The position numbers and the translations under genes are program-made. From positions 1 to 64,000 of the forward strand of contig NZ_VTPY01000008.1 of the NCBI RefSeq assembly GCF_008297955.1: a stretch of 64,000 nt of DNA, written 5' to 3'. Below, in pieces: positions 1 through 9,531 of this stretch (its first letter is position 1; each line of letters opens with the position of its first letter). Source of the stretch: Billgrantia pellis (GTDB lineage: Bacteria; Pseudomonadota; Gammaproteobacteria; Pseudomonadales; Halomonadaceae). The notes beneath the pieces were generated by a model. That model made no database searches and was not told the origin of the DNA. It saw only the letters and a program-made list of their open reading frames with translations.

Positions 1-1
1 C

Positions 2-985
2 GCGGTGCAGCGCGCGGTCGAGACGCGCGGCCTGCCGGAAGGGGTGTTCTCGCTGCTGTTCGGTTCGGGCAGCGAGATCGGCCAGGCCTTGGTCAGTGAC
101 CCGCGCATTCAAGCCGTCGGCTTCACCGGCTCCCGCGGCGGCGGCACGGCGCTGATGAAGACCGCCCAGAACCGTCCACAGCCGATCCCGGTCTACGCCG
201 AGATGAGTTCGATCAACCCGGTGTTCCTGCTGCCGGAAGCCCTCAGGGCACGCGGCGCCCAGATTGCCGAGGGTTTCGTCGCCTCGCTCAACATGGGCGC
301 CGGGCAGTTCTGCACCAACCCCGGCCTGGTCATCGCGGTGAAAAGCCCCGAGCTTTCCGCCTTCGTCGAGGCCGCGGCCGACGCCGTCAAGCAGAGCGCC
401 GCCCAGACCATGCTCACCCCGGGCATCCACACTGCCTATGAGCAGGGCGTGGGCCGGCTCTCCGGCAACGGTAAGGTCAGGGAAGTGGCCCGCGGCCAGG
501 TGGGCGAGTCGGCCCATCCGTGCCAGGCGGGGCTCTACGCCACCGCGGCCGAGGATTTCCTGGCCGATCCTGAGCTGCAGGAGGAAGTGTTCGGTTCCAC
601 CTCGCTGGTGATCGAGTGCGCCGACCAGGACGAGGTGCGCCAGGTCGCCTCACAGATTGAAGGCCAGCTCACCGCCACCCTGCAGATGGACGACGGCGAC
701 CTCGACGCAGCGAAAGCGCTGCTGCCGATCCTCGAGCGCAAGGCGGGGCGGATACTCGCCAACGGCTGGCCCACCGGCGTCGAGGTGTGCCACGCCATGG
801 TCCACGGCGGCCCCTACCCGGCGACTTCCGACTCACGCACCACCTCGGTGGGCAGCGCGGCGATCTTCCGCTTCCTGCGTCCGGTGTGCTACCAGGCGCT
901 GCCGCAGGGGCTGTTGCCCGAGGCGCTGCATGACGGCAACCCCTGGGGTGTGTCACGGTTGGTCGACGGCAAGCGCGAGGCATGA
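2..985 (+). CDS. alpha-ketoglutarate semialdehyde (2,5-dioxovalerate) dehydrogenase, C-terminal part
   Basis: This is the C-terminal two thirds of an NADP-type aldehyde dehydrogenase. The reading frame is open from the left edge, so the start is outside the window and roughly 200 residues are missing (family members are about 525 residues). The visible part has the catalytic glutamate region (AEMSSINP) and the catalytic cysteine in [10 protein letters not shown]. The C-terminal stretch [31 protein letters not shown] is split here as [17 protein letters not shown] and [14 protein letters not shown], and is typical of enzymes that oxidise 2,5-dioxopentanoate to 2-oxoglutarate. These work at the end of pentose, hexarate or hydroxyproline breakdown. 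It converges on the neighbouring PLP enzyme and need not belong to the same pathway. The upstream operon partners that would fix the substrate are not visible. Confidence 0.85.
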   Translation, partial: AVQRAVETRGLPEGVFSLLFGSGSEIGQALVSDPRIQAVGFTGSRGGGTALMKTAQNRPQPIPVYAEMSSINPVFLLPEALRARGAQIAEGFVASLNMGAGQFCTNPGLVIAVKSPELSAFVEAAADAVKQSAAQTMLTPGIHTAYEQGVGRLSGNGKVREVARGQVGESAHPCQAGLYATAAEDFLADPELQEEVFGSTSLVIECADQDEVRQVASQIEGQLTATLQMDDGDLDAAKALLPILERKAGRILANGWPTGVEVCHAMVHGGPYPATSDSRTTSVGSAAIFRFLRPVCYQALPQGLLPEALHDGNPWGVSRLVDGKREA

Positions 986-1007
986 GAAGCGCAGCACCCC
1001 AGGGCGG

Positions 1008-2231
1008 CTAGAAGCAGGTTGCCAGGCTGTCCTGGACCTCCAGTGCCTCGTTCACCAGCAGCAGGTGATGCCACTTGTCGAAGGTGAGGCATGGATGGGA
1101 GGCGCCGAAGGCGACGATGTCGCCCACGGTGACATCGTCGGCGGCGTCCGGCAGGTGCACGAAGGCGTGCTGGTCCATCAGCTTGGCCACCTGCCACCCC
1201 GCAACGGAAAGCGTTGCGTCCGGCGCCCCCCCTTCGCGGTAGCGACGCAGGGGCACCGGCAACTGGTCGTGGCCGATGTCGCGCTTGCCCAGGGCGACGA
1301 TCGCCAGGCCCGGCTCGGGCAGCGACTGCACCTGAGCGAAGACTTCCAGCGCCGGTTCGAGCCCGTGCTGCAGATCGGGGCGCCGCCTCAGCACATCGCG
1401 CTGGGCCTCGCGGTAGAGGCCGTGGTCGTGCACCACGTAGCAGCCCGGGCGCAGCACCGGCACGAAGCGATCGTCCAGCGAGGCGGCCTGGAACGCTTCG
1501 GCGATCAAGTCGTACCAGGCCGAACCGGAAGCCGTGACGATGGGCTCGGCCACGTCGAAGCGCCCTGCCGCATCCAGCGCCAGTGCAGTCTCGACCAAAC
1601 GCTGGGCATAGTCGCTCACCGCGGCGGCGGGGTCTTCACCGTGCACCACGCCTTCATAGCCCTCCAGCCCGGCGAGGACCAGTGCCGGTTCGGCCGCGAT
1701 GGCCTCGGCCAGTGCCTCCACGCCCGCCTGGTCGCGACAGCCGCAACGCCCTACCGGTACGCCCAGCTCGATCAGCACCGCTAGCTTGAGATCCCGCTCG
1801 GCGAAGAAACGCCCCAGCTGGCGCACGTTCTCGACCCCATCCACTACGCAGTAGACCTCGGCGCCGGCTGCGATCAGCTCCGCCACCATGGCCATGTTGG
1901 CGCGTCCCACCAATTGATTGGCCATCAGCAGGCGCCGCATGCCATGCGCGAAGGCCGCGCGGCACTGGGGCGCCGTGGCCAGGGTGATCCCCCATGCCCC
2001 AGCCTCGAGCTGACGCCGGAACAGGGCCGGCGTCATGGTGGTCTTGCCGTGCGGCGCCAGGCGAGCGCCATGCGCCTCGGCGAAGCGCTGCATCCATGCC
2101 AGGTTGTGCGCCAGCGGCGCCTCATGAATCACTGCCGCCGGCAGACTGACCCCACCCAACAGGTCGGCCCCCAGCTCGACGGTGCCCTTGTCGACGCGTC
2201 CGCCAGCGCCTGCGTTAGCCGCTCTTTTCAT
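1008..2231 (-). CDS. D-threonine aldolase / D-serine dehydratase-like PLP enzyme (amino acid deaminase)
   Basis: A 407-residue fold-type III PLP enzyme (alanine racemase-like N-terminal barrel plus the C-terminal D-serine dehydratase-like domain). The probable PLP lysine is K63 in APHGKTTMTP. The C-terminal HPCLTFDKW motif (near residue 385) supplies the His and Cys metal ligands of the DSD1/D-threonine aldolase family. It should cleave or deaminate a D-beta-hydroxy amino acid. It is divergent from an RpiR regulator that heads a D-aminoacylase/RidA operon. RidA removes the enamine/imine intermediates released by PLP dehydratases, so a joint D-amino-acid catabolic role is likely. The exact substrate (D-serine, D-threonine or other) cannot be read from sequence. 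The start is the first ATG after the divergent control region. Confidence 0.8.
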   Translation of the reverse strand: MKRAANAGAGGRVDKGTVELGADLLGGVSLPAAVIHEAPLAHNLAWMQRFAEAHGARLAPHGKTTMTPALFRRQLEAGAWGITLATAPQCRAAFAHGMRRLLMANQLVGRANMAMVAELIAAGAEVYCVVDGVENVRQLGRFFAERDLKLAVLIELGVPVGRCGCRDQAGVEALAEAIAAEPALVLAGLEGYEGVVHGEDPAAAVSDYAQRLVETALALDAAGRFDVAEPIVTASGSAWYDLIAEAFQAASLDDRFVPVLRPGCYVVHDHGLYREAQRDVLRRRPDLQHGLEPALEVFAQVQSLPEPGLAIVALGKRDIGHDQLPVPLRRYREGGAPDATLSVAGWQVAKLMDQHAFVHLPDAADDVTVGDIVAFGASHPCLTFDKWHHLLLVNEALEVQDSLATCF

Positions 2232-2316
2232 GTCACTGCCCTCTTCATGTCATTGCCCTCGGCTTCCTGCATGGCTGCCTCCTCTCGGCTTTCATTGCTC
2301 TCACTTGCTGCCTGAT

Positions 2317-2357
2317 AGTTATTTTCATGGTAACTTGACGATTAGTTAGAAACTAAC
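2317..2357. promoter_or_regulatory. two inverted repeats in divergent control region (putative RpiR operator)
   Basis: The divergent gap between the PLP enzyme and the RpiR gene holds AGTTA-N9-TAACT (2317-2335) and GTTAG-AAA-CTAAC (2345-2357). Both share a GTTA/TAAC core and the region is AT-rich compared with its surroundings. Their position, just before the regulator start, fits an operator bound by the RpiR protein. This is inference from position and symmetry only. Confidence 0.45.
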
Positions 2358-2394
2358 ATAACTTTCAAGCGAGGCAAGACACAGGAGCCCTTCG

Positions 2395-3258
2395 GTGAGC
2401 CAAGAGATCGACATCCTTTCCCGCATTACGGCGGACTTCGCCAGCCTGCGCGACGCTGAAAAGAAGGTCGCCGAGCTGATCTTCGCCGATATCGACTTCG
2501 TCACCGAGGCCAGCATCAGCGAGATCGCCGCCCGGGCCGGCGTGAGCGATGCCAGCGTGACACGCTTCGCCCGCGCCGCGGGTTGCCACAACGTGCGCGA
2601 TCTCAAGACCCGCCTGACACGATCGCTGGCCGCGGGCCGGCGCTTCATCCAGGAGTCGGCTCCCGAGGACGGCCCCGCCGCGGTCTACGAGATCGCCACC
2701 CAGACCCTGGCGGTGAACCGCGACCTGATGGCCCAGGCCGACGTGGCCGGCGCCGTGGATCGGCTCGACGCCGCCCGCCAGATCCTCGTCTTCGGTGCCG
2801 GCGGCGGCTCCAGCATGCTGGCGCAGGAGATGCAGTTCCGGTTGGTACGCCTCGGCTATGCGATCTGCGCCTATCCGCAGGCGCTGTTGCCACGCATGGT
2901 GGCCTCGACCCTCGACCCCGCTGACGTGGTGGTGGTGCTCTCGGTGACCGGCCATACGCCGGAGATGGTCGAATCGGCACGCATCGCCCGCCAGTACGGT
3001 GCCCAGGTCGTGGCGATCACCGCGCAGGGTTCGCCCCTGGCGGAAAATGCCGACGTGACGCTGCCGGTGGCGGCCCGCGAGACCGATTTCATCTATCACC
3101 CCTCGGCGTCGCGTTACGCCATGCTCGCCGCCATCGACGTACTGGCCTTGGAACTCGCCCTGCGCCATCGCGAACGCTCCCGCGACAAGCTGCGCCGTTT
3201 GAAACTCACCCTGGACGCCCATCGCGGCGGCGACAACCGCCAGCCGCTGGGAGACTGA
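2395..3258 (+). CDS. MurR/RpiR family transcriptional regulator
   Basis: A 287-residue regulator with an N-terminal RpiR helix-turn-helix (about residues 1-77, including EASISEIAARAGVSDASVTRFAR) and a SIS sugar/phosphosugar-binding domain (about 110-265, including LVFGAGGGSSMLAQEM and VVVLSVTGHTPEM). The start is GTG, with AGGAG seven bases upstream at 2383-2387. It sits one base before the D-aminoacylase gene, so it is the first gene of that operon and probably controls both the operon and the divergent PLP enzyme. SIS domains usually bind phosphorylated sugars or amino sugars. RpiR proteins beside D-aminoacylase and RidA genes recur in proteobacteria, but the effector is not known to me. 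Confidence 0.9.
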   Translation: MSQEIDILSRITADFASLRDAEKKVAELIFADIDFVTEASISEIAARAGVSDASVTRFARAAGCHNVRDLKTRLTRSLAAGRRFIQESAPEDGPAAVYEIATQTLAVNRDLMAQADVAGAVDRLDAARQILVFGAGGGSSMLAQEMQFRLVRLGYAICAYPQALLPRMVASTLDPADVVVVLSVTGHTPEMVESARIARQYGAQVVAITAQGSPLAENADVTLPVAARETDFIYHPSASRYAMLAAIDVLALELALRHRERSRDKLRRLKLTLDAHRGGDNRQPLGD

Positions 3259-3259
3259 T

Positions 3260-4756
3260 ATGCGCTACGACCTGCTGATCCGTAACGCCCAGGTCGTCGA
3301 CGGCACCGGCGCCGCCCCCTTTCGGGCCGACGTGGCCGTACGCGGCGACCGCATCGCCGCCGTGGGCGACCTGGGCGATGTCACAACCACGGCCAGTGCG
3401 GCGGACGAGATCAACGCCGACGGTCTTTATCTGGCCCCGGGCTTCATCGACGTGCACACCCATGACGATACCAACGTGATTCGCACCCCCGAGATGCTGC
3501 CCAAGCTCTCCCAGGGCGTGACCACGGTGGTGGTGGGCAATTGCGGCATCAGCGCAAGCCCGGTGACGCTCGCGGGCGAGGTGCCCGACCCCATGAACCT
3601 GCTGGGCCAGGCCGAGGATTTCCGCTATGCGAGCTTCGCCGCCTATGCCGAGGCGGTGGAGGCGGCGACCCCCAGCGTCAACGTCGCCGCCCTGGTGGGC
3701 CATACCAGCCTGCGCAGCCAGGTGATGGACGACTTCGCCCGCCCCGCCAGCGATGCGGAAATCGCCGGGATGGAACGTCTGCTTTGCCAGGCGCTCGGCG
3801 AAGGCGCCCTGGGGCTGAGCTCGGGTCTCGCCTACCGCAACGCCTTCCATGCGCCCACGGCGGAGATGGAACCGCTGGTGGCCGCGGTGGGCCGGGCCGG
3901 CGGCGTCTATACCACGCATCTGCGCGACGAGTTCGCCGGACTGTTCGGCGCCATGGACGAAGCCTTCGCCACGGCTCGCCACGGCCGGGTGCCGCTGGTG
4001 ATCTCGCATCTGAAGTGTGCCGGTGCCGGCAATTGGGGCGGTGCACCGCATGCCCTGGAAAAGCTCGAACGGGCGGCTCGTCACCAGGGTGCGCATTGCG
4101 ACTGCTACCCGTACACGGCGGGCTCCTCGACGCTCGATCTGGGTCAGGTCACCGACGAGATCGAGATCGTCATCACCTGGTCCGAGCCGCATCCCGAGCA
4201 GGCCCGTCGGCCGCTCGCCGACATCGCCGCCGATTGGGACGTGTCGCTGCTGGACGCGGCGCGGCGCCTGCAGCCGGCCGGGGCGGTCTACCACAACATG
4301 AGCGAGGACGACATGCGCCGGGTGCTGGCCCATCCGCTGTCGATGGTCGGTTCCGACGGCCTGCCCAACGACCCGCATCCGCACCCGCGGCTGTGGGGGG
4401 CCTTTCCCCGCGTGCTGGCACGCTACAGCCGCGATCTAGGCCTGCTACCCCTGGCCGAGGCGGTGCGCAAGATGACCGGCCTGTCGGCCGCCAACTTCGG
4501 CCTCGACGATCGTGGCGTGATCCGCACCGGGGCCTTTGCCGACCTGACCCTGTTCGATCTCACCACTCTCGCCGATAGCGCCGACTACGAGACCCCCATC
4601 GCCCCGGCACGGGGGATCGAGATGGTCATGGTCAATGGCGTCATCGGCTATCGCCAAGGCGCGGCCACCGGCGAGCGTGCCGGGCGCATGCTGCGCCGTA
4701 CGAGGCGCATCACCGATGCGCCTTCCCGACCCATTCACCCCATGGAGAACTTGTAA
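3260..4756 (+). CDS. N-acyl-D-amino-acid deacylase (D-aminoacylase, amidohydrolase superfamily)
   Basis: A 498-residue metal-dependent amidohydrolase. The N-terminal metal-binding HxH is at H66/H68 (GFIDVHTHDD). The conserved cysteine of D-aminoacylases is in VVGNCGIS, and later motifs include ISHLKCAG, NMSEDDM and VGSDGLP. Family length is about 480-500 residues. It hydrolyses N-acyl (for example N-acetyl) D-amino acids to the free D-amino acid. It follows the RpiR gene by one base and shares the TAATG stop/start overlap with ridA, so it is co-transcribed. With the divergent PLP enzyme it gives a route from N-acyl-D-amino acid to keto acid. Confidence 0.9.
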   Translation: MRYDLLIRNAQVVDGTGAAPFRADVAVRGDRIAAVGDLGDVTTTASAADEINADGLYLAPGFIDVHTHDDTNVIRTPEMLPKLSQGVTTVVVGNCGISASPVTLAGEVPDPMNLLGQAEDFRYASFAAYAEAVEAATPSVNVAALVGHTSLRSQVMDDFARPASDAEIAGMERLLCQALGEGALGLSSGLAYRNAFHAPTAEMEPLVAAVGRAGGVYTTHLRDEFAGLFGAMDEAFATARHGRVPLVISHLKCAGAGNWGGAPHALEKLERAARHQGAHCDCYPYTAGSSTLDLGQVTDEIEIVITWSEPHPEQARRPLADIAADWDVSLLDAARRLQPAGAVYHNMSEDDMRRVLAHPLSMVGSDGLPNDPHPHPRLWGAFPRVLARYSRDLGLLPLAEAVRKMTGLSAANFGLDDRGVIRTGAFADLTLFDLTTLADSADYETPIAPARGIEMVMVNGVIGYRQGAATGERAGRMLRRTRRITDAPSRPIHPMENL

Positions 4757-5148
4757 TGAGCATTACCCGATACGGCGTCGAAGGCGGCGTCGGTACCGGC
4801 GGCCAGAAGCTGCCGTTCGCCCGCGCCGTGGAGGCCGGCGGCTGGCTCTACGTCTCCGGCCAGACGCCGATGCGAGACGGCGAGGTGGTCGAGGGCGGCA
4901 TCGTCGAGCAGACCCGGCTCGCCTTCGACAACTGCCTGGCGATCATGCGCGAGGCCGGCTACGGCGTGGAGGACGTGGTGCACGTCACGGCGGTGCTCAC
5001 CGACGCGCGCTACTTCTCGTCGTTCAACAAGGTGTTCCGCGACGTGTTCGGCGACAACCCGCCGGCACGCATCTGCAGCGTCCAGGACCTGGTGGTGGAC
5101 TGCAAGGTGGAGGTGGACGTCAAGTGCTTCCGGCGTGACCGGACGTAA
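4756..5148 (+). CDS. RidA family (YjgF/UK114) enamine/imine deaminase
   Basis: A 130-residue single-domain RidA protein containing SGQTPMRDGEVV and the C-terminal PPARICSVQDLVVD stretch with the conserved arginine. The family forms trimers in the cytoplasm and hydrolyses reactive enamine or imine intermediates made by PLP dehydratases. Its ATG overlaps the last base of the D-aminoacylase stop codon. Its presence supports the idea that the divergent fold-type III enzyme acts as a dehydratase/deaminase. Several RidA subfamilies exist and the substrate is not certain. Confidence 0.88.
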   Translation: MSITRYGVEGGVGTGGQKLPFARAVEAGGWLYVSGQTPMRDGEVVEGGIVEQTRLAFDNCLAIMREAGYGVEDVVHVTAVLTDARYFSSFNKVFRDVFGDNPPARICSVQDLVVDCKVEVDVKCFRRDRT

Positions 5149-5160
5149 GAAAGGGGGTGC

Positions 5161-5267
5161 CGTGCCCCGGCAAGGGCACGACACCGGATCGTCGGCGGGG
5201 CCTCACAAGACAAGACCGGCCCGCCGGCAATCGTGACATTGCTTACACCGGCCGCGGCAACGGCCGG
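5161..5267. other. ridA-symporter intergenic hairpin pair with identical CGGCAA loops
   Basis: Two perfect 7-bp stem-loops lie in the 142-bp gap: CGTGCCC-CGGCAA-GGGCACG at 5161-5180 and CCGGCCG-CGGCAA-CGGCCGG at 5248-5267. Both have the same six-base loop although the stems differ. Neither is followed by a T-run, so they do not look like classical terminators. RNA processing or stabilisation between ridA and the transporter gene is possible. Confidence 0.5.
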
Positions 5268-5290
5268 GCAAACAACGACAAGAGGCTACC

Positions 5291-6790
5291 ATGAACAGTC
5301 AAATATTCCTTGCCACCTTTCTGGTGTACGTCGCCGCCATGATCGGCTTCGGCTGGTGGATCTCCCGCCACAAGCGCGGCAGCGGCGACGACTTCCTGCT
5401 GGGCGGTCGCAGCGTGCCGCTGTTCCTCACCATCGGCACCACCGTGGCCACCATGGTCGGCACCGGTTCGAGCATGGGAGCGGTGGGCTTCGGCTACGCC
5501 AACGGCTGGGCCGGAGCGCTGTACGGTATCGGCGGCGCCACTGGCGTGCTGCTGTTGGCACTGCTGTTCGCCCCGGTGCGCCAGCTGAGATTCATGACCA
5601 TGAGCGAGGAGCTCGCCTACTACGTGGGTGCCAACCGCCTGGTGCGCAACCTGGTGGCAGTGCTGATCTATATCGCCTGCATCGGCTGGCTGGGCGCGCA
5701 TATCCTGGGCGGCGGGCTCTATCTCTCCTGGATGGCGGGCATCGACCTCAACACCGCACGCATTCTGGTGGCGCTGGGCTTCGGCATCTACTGCGTGATC
5801 GGCGGCTACTTCGCCGTGGTGTGGACCGATACCGTGCAGGCGGTCATCCTGTTCGCCGGTTTCCTGCTGATGGCCGTGCTCGCCCTGGTCGAGGTCGGTG
5901 GCTTCTCGGGGCTGACCGCCGGAATGGATGCGGGCGCGGCCAGCTTCCTCGGCATCGGGGCGATCGGCGGCCTGCCGGCACTGTCGCTGGCGGCGGTGAT
6001 CGCCATCGGCGTGCTAGCCACCCCCTCGTTCCGCCAGCGCATCTACTCCGGCGAGTCGGTCTCCTCGGTGCGCCGCTCCTTCGTGATTACCGGCGTGCTC
6101 TACCTGGGCTTCTCGATCATCCCGGCGATCATCGGCATGGCCACCCACGCCCTTAATCCCGGCCTCGACAACAGCAACTACGCGTTCCCCTTCCTCGCCA
6201 CCGAGGTGCTCCCCCTAGGGCTCGGCCTACTGCTGCTGGTGGCGGGGCTCTCGGCGACCATGTCCAGTGCCAGCTCGGATGCCATCGCCGGGGTCTCCAC
6301 GCTGATGCGCGACATCTACGTGCTGGCCACGGGCCGGGCGCCCTCGGCCCGCAACGTCGTACGCTTCTCCCGCATCGCCCTGGTTGCCACCATCGGCCTG
6401 GCGCTGGCGTTCGCCCTGACCTCGGACAACGTGATCACCTATATCACTCGCATGATCGCCACCATCATGGCCGGACTCTTCGTCTGCGCCCTGCTGGGTC
6501 GCTTCTGGCCGCGCTACAACTGGCAGGGCGCGGTAGCCACGCTGGCCAGCGCCTCGGCGACGTCATTGACGATCATCGCCAACGCCGACTGGAGCGCCTA
6601 CTGGGGCAATCCCAGCCTGCCGGCGGTATCGGTGGCGCTCGTGGTCGGGGTGGTGGTCAGTCTGCTCACGCCGGCTTCTCGAGTCACGCCTGAGCAGGCC
6701 CTGGAAGTCCTCAACGAAGAGCGTCGGCGCATGGAGCAGGTTCCCGATGCAGCATTGTCGGAAGGCCAGGTCGCCGCACCCGGCCAGTAA
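5291..6790 (+). CDS. sodium:solute symporter (SSS family)
   Basis: A 499-residue, strongly hydrophobic integral membrane protein with about 13 predicted helices and SSS features: GWWISRHKRGSGDDFLLGGRS near residues 20-40 (a typical loop after helix 1, written in two pieces: GWWISRHKRG, SGDDFLLGGRS), GTGSSMGAVGFGYANGW, and a helix near residue 315 with LSATMSSASSDAIAG. It probably imports the D-amino acid, N-acyl-D-amino acid or related compound used by the enzymes upstream, driven by Na+. It lies 142 bp after ridA in the same direction and is followed by a strong hairpin terminator, so it closes the operon. The substrate is inferred only from context. Confidence 0.88.
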   Translation: MNSQIFLATFLVYVAAMIGFGWWISRHKRGSGDDFLLGGRSVPLFLTIGTTVATMVGTGSSMGAVGFGYANGWAGALYGIGGATGVLLLALLFAPVRQLRFMTMSEELAYYVGANRLVRNLVAVLIYIACIGWLGAHILGGGLYLSWMAGIDLNTARILVALGFGIYCVIGGYFAVVWTDTVQAVILFAGFLLMAVLALVEVGGFSGLTAGMDAGAASFLGIGAIGGLPALSLAAVIAIGVLATPSFRQRIYSGESVSSVRRSFVITGVLYLGFSIIPAIIGMATHALNPGLDNSNYAFPFLATEVLPLGLGLLLLVAGLSATMSSASSDAIAGVSTLMRDIYVLATGRAPSARNVVRFSRIALVATIGLALAFALTSDNVITYITRMIATIMAGLFVCALLGRFWPRYNWQGAVATLASASATSLTIIANADWSAYWGNPSLPAVSVALVVGVVVSLLTPASRVTPEQALEVLNEERRRMEQVPDAALSEGQVAAPGQ

Positions 6791-6810
6791 AGGCACTACC
6801 GACTAACGAC

Positions 6811-6840
6811 ACGGCCCCGCCGAACGCTCGGCGGGGCCGT
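6811..6840. terminator. bidirectional intrinsic terminator between symporter and uxuA
   Basis: A perfect 13-bp stem (ACGGCCCCGCCGA, loop ACGC, then its complement) sits between the convergent symporter and uxuA genes. T-rich sequence is short, but the stem is very GC-rich. Confidence 0.75.
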
Positions 6841-6860
6841 GCCGTTTCACCCGGTAGGCT

Positions 6861-8039
6861 TCAGCTCGTCAACCGCCGCACCGCCAGCTCCACGCCGCGC
6901 AGCTCGGCGAGCCCTTTCATGCGCCCGTAGAGCGGATAGCCCGGGCGGGTGTCGCGGTCCTGGTCGTCGAGGATATGGTGACCGTGGTCCGGCCGCAGCG
7001 GCAAGCGCGGACCACCTTCACGTTCGCGGCGACGCTCCTCCTCCACCAGCGCCTGGATCACCGCCACCATGTCGACGTCGCCGTCGAGGTGAGGCGCCTC
7101 ATGAAAACTGCGGGGGTCGGGCGTCTCGCGCCGGGTCGAGCGCAGATGGGCGAAGTAGATACGTGGCCCGAAGCGCCGCGCCATGGCGGCCAGGTCGATG
7201 TCGTCGCGCACGCCGTAGGAGCCGGTGCACAAGGTCAAGCCGTTGGCCGGGCTGGGCACGGCATCGAGCAGCCACTGGGCGTCCGCCGGCGTGGAGACCA
7301 CCCGCGGCAGGCCGAGCAGCGGGCGAGGCGGATCGTCCGGATGGATGGCCAGCCGTATCCCGACTTCCTCGGCGACCGGCACAATGGCGTGCAGGAAATA
7401 CCCCAGGTTCTCGCGCAGGCGCTCGGCTCCGATATCGGCGTAGACATCCAGCGCCGCCTGGAAGCGCGTCAGGGTGTAGTGCTCCTCGGCCCCCGGCAGG
7501 CCGGCGATGATGGTATCGATCAGCGAATCGCGCCCGTCGGCATCGAGGCCGTCGAGATAGCGCCTGGCCTCGGCTTGCTCGGCATTGCTGTACTCGGCCT
7601 CGGCGCCGGGGCGCTTGAGCAGGTAGAGATCGAAGGCGGCGAAGGCCGTCTGGTCGAAGCGCAGCGCCAGTTCCCCATCCGGCAGGTGCCAGGCGAGATC
7701 GGTGCGGGTCCAGTCGAGCACCGGCATGAAGTTGTAGCAGACGATGTCGATACCGCAGGCCGCCAGGTTGCGCAGGGTTTCCTGATAGGCCGCGATGCAG
7801 CGTTCGCGCTCGGGCGTGCCCTGCTTGATTGCCTCGTGTACCGGCACGCTCTCCACCACCGACCACGAAAGTCCCGCGGCCTCGATCGTCGCCTTGCGCT
7901 CGCCGATGGCCTCGACCGACCAGACCCGGTCGTTGGGCACGTCATGCAGCGCCGTGACGATGCCGGTGGCACCGGTCTGGCGAATCTCGTCGAGGGTGAT
8001 CGGGTCGCTGGGGCCGAACCAGCGCCAGGTATGTTCCAT
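6861..8039 (-). CDS. uxuA: mannonate dehydratase (UxuA type)
   Basis: A 392-residue protein that starts [21 protein letters not shown], in two pieces [12 protein letters not shown] and PITLDEIRQ, as is typical of UxuA (E. coli enzyme 394 residues). It contains the TIM-barrel metal site segments [30 protein letters not shown] and a C-terminal RPDHGH motif. It dehydrates D-mannonate to 2-keto-3-deoxygluconate. I chose the internal ATG at 8039 because GAGAGGT precedes it and it matches family length; an upstream in-frame ATG adds 20 residues overlapping uxuB. It is the last gene of the hexuronate locus. A second, unrelated mannonate dehydratase-family gene (ManD) lies upstream in the same locus. 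Confidence 0.95.
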   Translation of the reverse strand: MEHTWRWFGPSDPITLDEIRQTGATGIVTALHDVPNDRVWSVEAIGERKATIEAAGLSWSVVESVPVHEAIKQGTPERERCIAAYQETLRNLAACGIDIVCYNFMPVLDWTRTDLAWHLPDGELALRFDQTAFAAFDLYLLKRPGAEAEYSNAEQAEARRYLDGLDADGRDSLIDTIIAGLPGAEEHYTLTRFQAALDVYADIGAERLRENLGYFLHAIVPVAEEVGIRLAIHPDDPPRPLLGLPRVVSTPADAQWLLDAVPSPANGLTLCTGSYGVRDDIDLAAMARRFGPRIYFAHLRSTRRETPDPRSFHEAPHLDGDVDMVAVIQALVEEERRREREGGPRLPLRPDHGHHILDDQDRDTRPGYPLYGRMKGLAELRGVELAVRRLTS

Positions 8040-8055
8040 GACGGACCTCTCGCTA

Positions 8056-9531
8056 TCAGGTGGGTGTATCGAGCCGCGCAAGCGCGGCGTCGAGGCCAAG
8101 CGTCGTCAGGCAGCGGTAGGCCGACACCACCTCCGCCGCGAAGCCGGAGTGCTCGGCTAACGCCGGAGGAACCACGGCATCGAGTTCGAGAAAGGCCAGC
8201 ACCAGATTCTCATGATCCTCGCCATGGGCTTCGTGCAGCAAGGCGAACGTGCCCGCCATAGGATCGTCAACGGCATGGGCATTGCCGTGCAGGTCGCTTC
8301 CGGCGGTGTAGCGGATCCATGCCGCAAGACCAAGTGCGATGCACGGTACATCGCCTCCCGCTTCTAGCCGCGCCAGAGCGCCATGCAGCCAGCGCTGGGG
8401 CAGCTTCTGCGAGCCGTCCATGGCGATCTGATGCAGACGATGGCGCAGGCTGTCGTTGGCGAAGCGATAGAGCAGCTGCTCGGCGTAACCTTCGAGGTCG
8501 GTGCCGGCCGGCATCGCCAGGGTCGGCGCCGCCTCACGCAGCATGTAGCGATGCAGCAACGCCATCAGGTCATCGCGGCTCACCGCGTCGAACACCGTCT
8601 CGATATCGTCCAGCGCGCCCAGGTAGGCGAGCAGCGAATGGCTGCCGTTGAGCATGCGCAGCTTCATGGTCTCGAACGGCGCCACGTCGGCGACCATCTC
8701 CACGCCCTCGTCTTCCCAGGCCGGCCGGCCGAGAGGAAAATCGTCCTCCACCACCCATTGCGAGAACGCCTCCCCTACCACCGCATTGGGATCGTCGATA
8801 CCCAACTCGGTAAGGCGGGCGAAGTCGGCCGCGGTCATCGCCGGCACGATGCGGTCGACCATGCTGCAGGGAAACGCCACCTCGCGCTCGATCCAGGCGG
8901 CCAGCTCGGTATTACCACAGGCGGCCAACTCGACCACGGCGGTGCGGGTGCGCTTGCCGTTGTCCGGCATGTTGTCGCAGGAGAGCACGGTGAACGGCGG
9001 CAGTCCCGCCTCGCGGCGGCGTGCCAGCGCCTCGACCAGGATGCCCAGCGCCGTGCGCGGTGCCTGGGGATGCTCGATGTCATGGGCGATCAGCGGGTCG
9101 TCGCGCAGCAGGCTGCCCTCGGCGGGGCTGAGAAAATAGCCCTTCTCGGTCACCGTCAGGGTGACGAGGCGCGTCTCGCGCGACACCAGCCGAGCCAGCA
9201 AGGCATCGAGATCGCGGCCCCACTGGCCGCCTGCATCGCGACCGCTGAACAGGGTTTCCTCTATCACCCCGATCTCGCGCAGGGTGACGTGGTCGCGATC
9301 GGCGTACTCGGCAACATGGTAGTGGTAGTCGGCGTCGCGCAGCGCATCGACCAGCGCCACGCCGCCGCGCAGGTTGGCGCTACTCACGCCCCAGGCGCCA
9401 TCGCCGCTGCGCTGGCGATAGCGCTCCAGGTAGACCGCCTGGTGGGCGCGATGGAAAGCGCCGAGCCCCAGGTGGACGATGCCGATGCGCCCGGTCGACG
9501 TGGCGGCGGGTAGGCGTATCACGTCGTTCAT
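8056..9531 (-). CDS. uxuB: fructuronate reductase (mannitol dehydrogenase family)
   Basis: A 491-residue member of the polyol/mannitol dehydrogenase family. An N-terminal Rossmann segment [15 protein letters not shown] is followed by the catalytic-domain signature [10 protein letters not shown] near residue 295. With uxuA directly downstream and uxaC upstream, it should reduce D-fructuronate to D-mannonate with NADH. Tagaturonate reductase or mannitol dehydrogenase activity is the alternative, but the neighbourhood favours UxuB. The ATG at 9531 overlaps the stop of the TRAP large subunit (ATGA). The frame stays open further upstream, but that extension is inside dctM. Confidence 0.9.
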   Translation of the reverse strand: MNDVIRLPAATSTGRIGIVHLGLGAFHRAHQAVYLERYRQRSGDGAWGVSSANLRGGVALVDALRDADYHYHVAEYADRDHVTLREIGVIEETLFSGRDAGGQWGRDLDALLARLVSRETRLVTLTVTEKGYFLSPAEGSLLRDDPLIAHDIEHPQAPRTALGILVEALARRREAGLPPFTVLSCDNMPDNGKRTRTAVVELAACGNTELAAWIEREVAFPCSMVDRIVPAMTAADFARLTELGIDDPNAVVGEAFSQWVVEDDFPLGRPAWEDEGVEMVADVAPFETMKLRMLNGSHSLLAYLGALDDIETVFDAVSRDDLMALLHRYMLREAAPTLAMPAGTDLEGYAEQLLYRFANDSLRHRLHQIAMDGSQKLPQRWLHGALARLEAGGDVPCIALGLAAWIRYTAGSDLHGNAHAVDDPMAGTFALLHEAHGEDHENLVLAFLELDAVVPPALAEHSGFAAEVVSAYRCLTTLGLDAALARLDTPT

